From positions 1 to 10,510 of the forward strand of contig JAISII010000059.1 of NCBI GenBank assembly GCA_031262125.1: DNA of 10,510 nt. Direction: 5' to 3'. Below are positions 7,223-10,510 of this stretch, in pieces (within the stretch, counting starts at the first letter, position 1; each line of letters starts with the position of its first letter). The translations under genes were made by a program, and so were the position numbers. The notes under the pieces are model-generated. The model was not told where the DNA came from. It ran no database searches and worked only from the letters and a program-made list of their open reading frames with translations. This DNA comes from Oscillospiraceae bacterium (GTDB lineage Bacteria > Bacillota > Clostridia > Oscillospirales > Acutalibacteraceae).

Positions 7223-7254
7223 TTTTGCATTGCAAAAATTGTGCCAAGCGTTTA
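7204..7254 (+). other. Long imperfect hairpin overlapping the feoB stop codon
   Basis: TAAACGC-CTCGGCACA...ATTTTGCA pairs with TGCAAAAAT-TGTGCCAAGCGTTTA over roughly 24 bp with small bulges. It spans the last feoB codons and the stop and is not followed by a T run, so it is a poor terminator. It could mark an mRNA processing or stability boundary between feoB and the downstream small gene, or give partial termination. Confidence 0.5.
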
Positions 7255-7294
7255 CCCTAAAATGTAACTTATTAAAAACAGGGAGTGAAAAACC

Positions 7295-7459
7295 ATGGAA
7301 TTTATAATATCAAATTTATCAACCATAATAGTTAGCACTGTTTTGCTTTTGGCGGTTGCTGTAATAATAATTTTTAGGGTACGGGCACGCAAAAAGGGCA
7401 AAAAATGTATGGGATGCACTGCCGACTGCTGCCCAAATAGGTGTAAAAAAGACCTTTGA
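7295..7459 (+). CDS. FeoB-associated Cys-rich membrane protein
   Basis: A 54-residue protein: one transmembrane helix (about residues 9-27, TIIVSTVLLLAVAVIIIF), a basic stretch (RVRARKKGKK), then a Cys cluster C-M-G-C-T-A-D-C-C-P-N-R-C (five Cys). This is the layout of the FeoB-associated Cys-rich membrane protein family, thought to take the place of FeoC or to bind the metal at the cytosolic face; the function is unproven. GGGAGTG (7281-7287) lies 7 bases before the ATG. It follows feoB by 72 bp, across the hairpin at 7204-7254. A partial copy of its 3' end occurs at 7820-7878. Confidence 0.85.
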   Translation: MEFIISNLSTIIVSTVLLLAVAVIIIFRVRARKKGKKCMGCTADCCPNRCKKDL

Positions 7460-7474
7460 GAATGCAATTTTTAC

Positions 7475-7502
7475 TTGACTTTTTTACGAAAATGTATATA
7501 AT
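7475..7502 (+). promoter_or_regulatory. Promoter of the candidate antitoxin RNA
   Basis: TTGACT (7475-7480), 16 bases, then a consensus TATAAT (7497-7502). No ORF with a ribosome-binding site follows; the predicted transcript reaches a terminator about 80 bases later, so this is a small-RNA promoter. Confidence 0.7.
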
Positions 7503-7508
7503 AAAAGA

Positions 7509-7590
7509 GAAGAGTATACCAGTAGACGGTTGCTCCCAACTTAGTTGTTAAAAAATAACCGTTCAGTGTGGAAGCCGACGGTTATTTTTT
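7509..7590 (+). ncRNA. Candidate type I antitoxin RNA, convergent to the toxin gene
   Basis: The predicted transcript starts near 7509 and ends at the T run 7585-7590. It is about 80 bases, noncoding, and its 3' part is antisense to the end of the toxin ORF and its 3' region. Its 5' half (GTAGACGGTTGCTCCCAACTT, 7522-7542, key core GGTTGCTCCCAACTT) is nearly repeated in the toxin mRNA leader as GGTTGCCCCAACTT. The overall arrangement and the terminator sequence resemble the antisense RNAs of holin-like/Fst-type toxins that I remember from Firmicutes. Both ends are predictions. Confidence 0.6.
7552..7590. terminator. Bidirectional terminator shared by toxin mRNA and antitoxin RNA
   Basis: AAAATAACCGT (7552-7562) and ACGGTTATTTT (7578-7588) form an 11-bp stem with a 15-base loop. 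Because the stem ends in A/T runs it has a T tail on both strands (TTATTTTTT on plus; GGTTATTTTTTAAC on minus). The toxin stop codon (7584-7582) lies inside the stem. Confidence 0.8.
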
Positions 7591-7671
7591 ATTGCTATAG
7601 ATATGTACAGCAATTAAAATAATGCTTGTGATGACGTTGCAAAACATAAATAAGTCCTGCCATACAACCAC
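7582..7671 (-). CDS. Putative small hydrophobic (holin-like/Fst-like) type I toxin
   Basis: The minus strand encodes a 29-residue peptide from GTG 7671: VVWQDLFMFC, then the hydrophobic NVITSIILIAVHIY, then SNKK and TAA. One short membrane helix with a polar/basic C-terminus (NKK) is the form of Firmicute holin-like toxins, which insert into and depolarise the membrane. A G-rich Shine-Dalgarno (GAGAGGGGG, 7688-7680) sits 8 bases before the GTG. Other starts are possible: GTG 7680 or TTG 7677 upstream, or ATG 7647 (21 residues, no good site). The gene has its own promoter (7771-7800), a structured leader, and a convergent antisense RNA. It is too short for standard gene callers. Toxicity is inferred from form and context, not shown. 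Confidence 0.65.
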   Translation of the reverse strand: MVVWQDLFMFCNVITSIILIAVHIYSNKK

Positions 7672-7679
7672 ACGCAACA

Positions 7680-7764
7680 CCCCCTCTCGACCCGAATAAA
7701 TTCGGGGGTTATGAAAGTTGGGGCAACCACCTACCGGCTAAAGATATACTCGCAGCTCCGCTGC
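7680..7764 (-). promoter_or_regulatory. Structured 5' leader of the toxin mRNA
   Basis: The predicted mRNA begins near 7764 directly with a hairpin, GCAGC-GGA-GCTGC (7764-7752), a typical end-protecting stem. Further on, CCCGAAT/ATTCGGG (7706-7691) forms a second hairpin. ACCCCC just before it can instead pair with GGGGGT, which is the Shine-Dalgarno. The leader also carries GGTTGCCCCAACTT (about 7728-7715), matching the antitoxin RNA. Such leaders keep type I toxin mRNAs poorly translated; this role is inferred. Confidence 0.5.
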
Positions 7765-7770
7765 AAATTA

Positions 7771-7800
7771 ATAATATCAAATTTTGTTGCGTTTTGTCAA
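7771..7800 (-). promoter_or_regulatory. Promoter of the toxin mRNA
   Basis: On the minus strand a consensus TTGACA (7800-7795), 18 bases, then TATTAT (7776-7771). The predicted start is near 7764, giving a leader of about 90 bases and an mRNA of about 210 bases up to the shared terminator. Confidence 0.7.
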
Positions 7801-7819
7801 GATTTTTTTGCAAATACGG

Positions 7820-7878
7820 AAAAAAGTTTGGGCTGCACAGCCGACTGCTGTGCGAATAGTTGTAAAAATGTTAGGTAG
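7820..7878 (+). pseudogene. Remnant copy of the 3' end of the FeoB-associated Cys-rich gene
   Basis: 7820-7869 matches 7401-7450, inside the Cys-rich gene, at 41 of 50 positions by eye. In frame it reads GCTADCCANSCKNVR and TAG, against GCTADCCPNRCKKDL in the intact gene. All five Cys of the cluster's GC...DCC...C core except the first are kept. There is no start codon, membrane segment or ribosome-binding site, so it is a fragment. The toxin-antitoxin cassette lies between the two copies. Confidence 0.7.
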
Positions 7879-7942
7879 GGTATATTATACCGAATATTGA
7901 AATATAAAAAAGTTTTTCTTGCTTATATTGAAAATTTGGGGA

Positions 7943-7971
7943 TTGATTTTTTCAGCAATTTGCAGTACAAT
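7943..7971 (+). promoter_or_regulatory. Predicted promoter of the nucleotidyltransferase gene
   Basis: TTGATT (7943-7948), 17 bases, TACAAT (7966-7971). The start would be near 7978, immediately before the GGAGG ribosome-binding site, giving a very short leader. A 13-bp palindrome, GGTATATTATACC (7879-7891), lies further upstream and could be an operator. Confidence 0.6.
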
Positions 7972-7994
7972 TAAAAAAACACGGAGGAACTTTT

Positions 7995-8306
7995 ATGTTG
8001 GATAAAGCAACGGTTATAAGTACAGTGCAGCGTTATGCCGAAGCTGTAAAAAAAGAGTTTGACCCTGCCGCTGTGATTTTGTTCGGTTCGTATGCGAAGG
8101 GCGATGCAAACGAGGAAAGTGATATTGATGTTGGAATAGTTTTTAACGGTTTAAACGACGATTGGTTGAAAACAAGTTCACGCTTATGGAACTTGGCATA
8201 TGATATAAGCTGGGATTTAGAACCCCATTTGCTTGACACAACACAAGATAAAAGTGGCTTTGTTAAGCATGTTTTATCAACAGGGCAAATCGTTTACCAA
8301 GCCTAA
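7995..8306 (+). CDS. Minimal nucleotidyltransferase (NTP_transf_2, MNT-like)
   Basis: A 103-residue protein of the pol-beta superfamily minimal nucleotidyltransferases. The motif is VILFGSYAKGDANEESDIDVGI: GS at 31-32 and the metal-binding Asp pair D43/D45. A third acidic position lies in WDLEPHLLD (around D74/E76). GGAGGA precedes the ATG at good spacing. Proteins of this type usually pair with a HEPN partner, as MntA antitoxins that AMPylate a HEPN RNase toxin, or act alone. No HEPN gene is adjacent: upstream is a noncoding region and downstream a terminator followed by ackA on the other strand. It is therefore an orphan, with its own promoter and terminator. Family confident, substrate unknown. 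Confidence 0.85.
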   Translation: MLDKATVISTVQRYAEAVKKEFDPAAVILFGSYAKGDANEESDIDVGIVFNGLNDDWLKTSSRLWNLAYDISWDLEPHLLDTTQDKSGFVKHVLSTGQIVYQA

Positions 8307-8337
8307 AAATATTTACATTACAATTTATAACACTAAA

Positions 8338-8373
8338 CCCCCGCTTTAAACAGCGGGGGAATTTTTGTTTTTT
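8338..8373 (+). terminator. Intrinsic terminator of the nucleotidyltransferase gene
   Basis: CCCCCGCT (8338-8345) pairs with AGCGGGGG (8352-8359) around the loop TTAAAC, followed by AATTTTTGTTTTTT. The strong GC stem and T tail fit plus-strand termination. It may also limit read-through from ackA on the minus strand. Confidence 0.85.
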
Positions 8374-8428
8374 ATTTAAATTTAAATAGAATTTAAATTC
8401 TTTGAGGTTGGGGTGGTTAAAACTAAAA

Positions 8429-9631
8429 TCAACCCTCCACAATCCTCTTTGTATCCCTTGCGATTACCAACTCTTCATCGGTAGGAATAATAAAAACACG
8501 GATTTTTGAGCCGGGCTTTGTAATTTCGCCGCCAACGTGGTTGAACTTTATGTTAGCGTCAACGTCAAGGTCAACGCCAAGGCAGGCGATATATTCGCAA
8601 ACCTTGCGGCGTAGGGGTTCTTGGTTCTCGCCCAAACCGGCGGTGAAAACTATGCCGTCGCAGCCGCCCAAAGCAACATAATAGCTGCCGATGAACTTTG
8701 CAATTTGATAAAACAGTATTTCGTGTGCAAGCTTTGCACGGGGGTTGCCGGCTTCTTCTGCGGCACAAACATCACGGTCGTCGCTCGACACACCCGAAAC
8801 ACCCAGCAAGCCCGATTTTTTGTTAAGAAGGTCGCTCATTTGTTCGGGAGAAATGTTTTCTTTCTCGGCAATAAAAGTTACAACCGATGGGTCAAGTGCA
8901 CCGCTGCGGCTGCCCATCATAAAACCATCGAGGGGAGTAAGACCCATTGAAGTGTCGATAACCTTGCCGCCGCTTACAGCGGTAATAGACGAGCCGTTGC
9001 CGATATGGCAGGTGATAAGCTTTGTGTCCTCTATATTTTTGCCCAACGCTTTTGCAAGCATATGGCTGACATAATAGTGCGAAGTGCCGTGAAAACCATA
9101 GCGGCGAATTTGATATTTTTCGTAATATTCGTAGGGAACAGGGTAGATGAACGCTTTTTGCGGCATTGTGGAGTGAAAAGCTGTGTCGAATACAGCAACC
9201 TGAGGTAGAGCCGTGCCGAAAACCCCAATGCTTGCTTTTATAGCCTGAACATGACCCGGGTTGTGCAAAGGTGCAAGAGGGATAAGGCTTTCTATCCCGG
9301 CTAAAACTTCGTCGGTAATGAGTACCGATTCGGAGAACAATGCACCGCCCTGAACAATACGATGCCCGATTGCCGAAACCTCGTCCAGCGAGGAAATAAC
9401 CCCGTGCTTTGCGTCCAGCAGAGCGTTTTTAACCTGCAAAAACGCCGCAGTATGGTCGACCATTGGTTCTTCGGCAACAAAATTGCCGCCGCTTTGGGTC
9501 GAATGTTTAATGCAGGAACCGTCCATACCGATTCTCTCGCAAATGCCTTTTGCAATAACGCTTTCGTTTTCCATATCCATAAGCTGATATTTAAGGGACG
9601 AACTACCCGCATTGATAACCAGAACTTTCAC
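8429..9631 (-). CDS. ackA: Acetate kinase
   Basis: A 400-residue cytosolic enzyme, acetyl phosphate + ADP to acetate + ATP, the ATP-yielding last step of acetate fermentation. Motifs from N to C: NAGSSSLKYQL (7-17), GHRIVQGG with Arg91, His123 in PLHNPGH, VFDTAFHSTMP (Asp149), YGFHGTSH (His181), HIGNGSS (phosphate-binding), GSRSGALDP with Arg242, FTAGLGEN, and the C-terminal PTDEEL with the catalytic-pocket Glu. These match the residues known from the Methanosarcina enzyme. Length is normal. The start is GTG at 9631; the purine-rich AGAGAGG stands about 10 bases upstream. The usual partner pta is not adjacent; the gene appears to be transcribed alone. Confidence 0.97.
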   Translation of the reverse strand: MKVLVINAGSSSLKYQLMDMENESVIAKGICERIGMDGSCIKHSTQSGGNFVAEEPMVDHTAAFLQVKNALLDAKHGVISSLDEVSAIGHRIVQGGALFSESVLITDEVLAGIESLIPLAPLHNPGHVQAIKASIGVFGTALPQVAVFDTAFHSTMPQKAFIYPVPYEYYEKYQIRRYGFHGTSHYYVSHMLAKALGKNIEDTKLITCHIGNGSSITAVSGGKVIDTSMGLTPLDGFMMGSRSGALDPSVVTFIAEKENISPEQMSDLLNKKSGLLGVSGVSSDDRDVCAAEEAGNPRAKLAHEILFYQIAKFIGSYYVALGGCDGIVFTAGLGENQEPLRRKVCEYIACLGVDLDVDANIKFNHVGGEITKPGSKIRVFIIPTDEELVIARDTKRIVEG

Positions 9632-9690
9632 TGTTTTTTTACCTCTCTCTTTGGGTTTGTTATTATTTCAATTTTAAAATCACTTTTAAT

Positions 9691-9719
9691 ATAATATTAC
9701 TTTTTAATTTAAAAATCAA
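9691..9719 (-). promoter_or_regulatory. Predicted ackA promoter
   Basis: On the minus strand TTGATT (9719-9714), 17 bases, TATTAT (9696-9691). The predicted start is about 50 bases before the GTG. The surroundings are very A+T-rich, so chance matches are more likely than elsewhere. Confidence 0.45.
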
Positions 9720-9946
9720 GCTTTTAATACAAATTTGCCGCAAAAATATAAAATATTTAAAAAAGAGGGTTTTGCAGAGGTTTTCTCAGCAGAAATAACT
9801 TTCATTTTCAAACTAAATTTGCAAGTTTTAAAACCAAACTTGCACAATTATACATAAAAAGCGGCAAAAAATAGGTATAATTTAGTAAAAACAGCAAGTT
9901 TAATTTTAACAAATTCAAAATTGCATAAAAATAGCCCTAAAAACTA
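9720..9946. other. A+T-rich divergent intergenic region with palindromes, no gene
   Basis: No ORF with a ribosome-binding site is visible on either strand. The stretch holds a perfect 9-bp inverted repeat, TGCAAGTTT (9820-9828) and AAACTTGCA (9836-9844), a second GCAAGTTT at about 9894-9901, and a distant pair TTTGCCGC (about 9734-9741) / GCGGCAAA (about 9861-9868). A TATAAT at 9876-9881 has no matching -35. The palindromes may be operators for the divergent ackA and amidotransferase promoters. Confidence 0.4.
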
Positions 9947-9976
9947 TTGACATATAACGACATTTGGTTATATAAT
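9947..9976 (+). promoter_or_regulatory. Promoter of the glutamine amidotransferase gene
   Basis: Consensus TTGACA (9947-9952), 18 bases, consensus TATAAT (9971-9976). The predicted start near 9983 leaves a leader of about 130 bases before the ATG. Confidence 0.75.
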
Positions 9977-9993
9977 AGTACATAGCGTGATAA

Positions 9994-10065
9994 AGGCAAA
10001 TTTGTGCTTTTTAATATGCTTGATGCGTTTGCGTTAAAGCTGTGTATATTAAACTGTATTTGCCT
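9994..10065 (+). promoter_or_regulatory. Foldable 5' leader, possible RNA regulatory element
   Basis: Three nested stems: AGGCAAAT (9994-10001) with ATTTGCCT (10058-10065), TTAATAT (10011-10017) with ATATTAA (10046-10052), and GCTT (10018-10021) with AAGC (10037-10040). The closed structure begins close to the predicted start and ends about 47 bases before the gene. It has no terminator tail. I do not recognise a known riboswitch; it does not look like the glnA glutamine motif as I remember it. Confidence 0.4.
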
Positions 10066-10112
10066 AATACATATTAATAGTGTAAGTTATGTATGCTGTA
10101 TGGAGGAAAACT

Positions 10113-10510
10113 ATGCTTTTAAAAGAAGGTCAGGTACGTATACCTTCCGGTTGTGCAATTTCCGGCTTTATTCATAAAGACGGCAAGAAGGAAGACGGCC
10201 GACGGATTATAGATTCTATTGAGATAATGCACGAACGCAGCAACGGTTTGGGCGGCGGTTTTGCAGGCTATGGCATTTACCCCGATTTTGCCGATTGCTA
10301 TGCTTTTCATGTTTTTTATAACACTCAAAAGTCAATGAGCGAGGCAAACGAGTATATTAAAGCACGTTTTAAAATAGTTTCCGAATCCTCAATGCCCACC
10401 CGCAAAATGAAGGAAATTACAAACGAGCCGAACATTTGGCGTTATTTTTTAAAACCGCTCGAGCATAAAATAGCCGAGTATGATGTTTTGGAAGACGAGT
10501 TTGTTTTCCG
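10113..10510 (+). CDS. Class II glutamine amidotransferase / glutamate synthase domain 1 (partial, runs off window)
   Basis: The first 132 codons of a protein that begins MLLKEGQVRIPSGCAISGF. The SGC motif puts a Cys at position 14, the expected N-terminal nucleophile of class II (Ntn) amidotransferases after removal of a short propeptide. HERSNGLGGGFAGYGIYP follows, the form seen in stand-alone GltB domain-1 (GlxB-like) proteins of archaea and clostridia, which release ammonia from glutamine for a separate synthase subunit. GGAGG (10103-10107) gives a good ribosome-binding site. The rest, including any FMN or GXGXG domain genes, is outside the window. It could serve glutamate synthesis or another amidation. 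Confidence 0.8.
   Translation, partial: MLLKEGQVRIPSGCAISGFIHKDGKKEDGRRIIDSIEIMHERSNGLGGGFAGYGIYPDFADCYAFHVFYNTQKSMSEANEYIKARFKIVSESSMPTRKMKEITNEPNIWRYFLKPLEHKIAEYDVLEDEFVF

Noticed and set aside
7522..7590. Riboswitch or attenuator (ACGGTT can pair with AACCGT in two exclusive ways before a terminator)
   Set aside because: No sense-strand gene follows within reach; the next plus-strand gene has its own promoter at 7943. The convergent toxin ORF explains the structure better.
8621..9074. Overlapping plus-strand frames opposite ackA
   Set aside because: They are shadows of a fully motif-supported acetate kinase gene and have no start signals.
9876..9881. TATAAT as a second promoter upstream of the amidotransferase
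   Set aside because: No acceptable -35 lies 15-19 bases upstream, and the region is so A+T-rich that chance matches are expected.
9983..10065. A tRNA-like fold in the leader
   Set aside because: No TTCGA-type T loop, anticodon arm or CCA end; the stems are nested rather than cloverleaf.

Overview
The window looks like chromosome of a spore-forming, low-to-moderate GC Firmicute, most likely a clostridium of the Oscillospiraceae/Ruminococcaceae type. It carries a GerW/YtfJ - DacF - RluB gene string next to a feoAB iron operon, an acetate kinase gene, and palindromic intergenic repeats of a kind I associate with these gut clostridia. The taxon is an inference from gene content and order; no rRNA gene is present.

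Layout. 1-60 is the 3' end of an unrecognised gene. 158-2842 (+) is a sporulation/cell-wall/ribosome string: ytfJ (gerW), a D-Ala-D-Ala carboxypeptidase (dacF-like, with a probable TTG start whose Shine-Dalgarno lies in a hairpin) and an rluB-type pseudouridine synthase. A 130-bp imperfect inverted repeat sits between the first two. 3053-4572 (-) is an A+T-richer type II restriction-modification island: an intact C5-cytosine methyltransferase and, downstream, a restriction endonuclease that appears to be broken (N-terminal part missing, frame interrupted). 4640-7459 is a promoter region with two DtxR/IdeR-like palindromes, then feoA, feoB (ATGA overlap) and a 54-residue Cys-rich membrane protein of the FeoB-associated type.

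7460-7990 looks empty in a conventional ORF search but holds the most interesting structure. A 29-codon hydrophobic peptide is encoded on the minus strand behind a near-consensus promoter. A convergent short RNA on the plus strand has its own near-consensus promoter, and the two share a two-way terminator. This fits a type I toxin-antitoxin module. It is flanked by two copies of the Cys-rich gene's 3' end, one inside the gene and one as an isolated remnant. After it come an orphan minimal nucleotidyltransferase (+) with its own promoter and terminator, acetate kinase (-), a long A+T-rich divergent region, and the start of a class II glutamine amidotransferase/GltB domain-1 protein (+) that runs off the window behind a strong promoter and a foldable leader.

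The genes do not form one pathway. The coherent units are the sporulation/wall string, the R-M pair, the iron-regulated feo operon and the candidate toxin-antitoxin cassette. All family assignments come from motif recognition by eye; no search was run.
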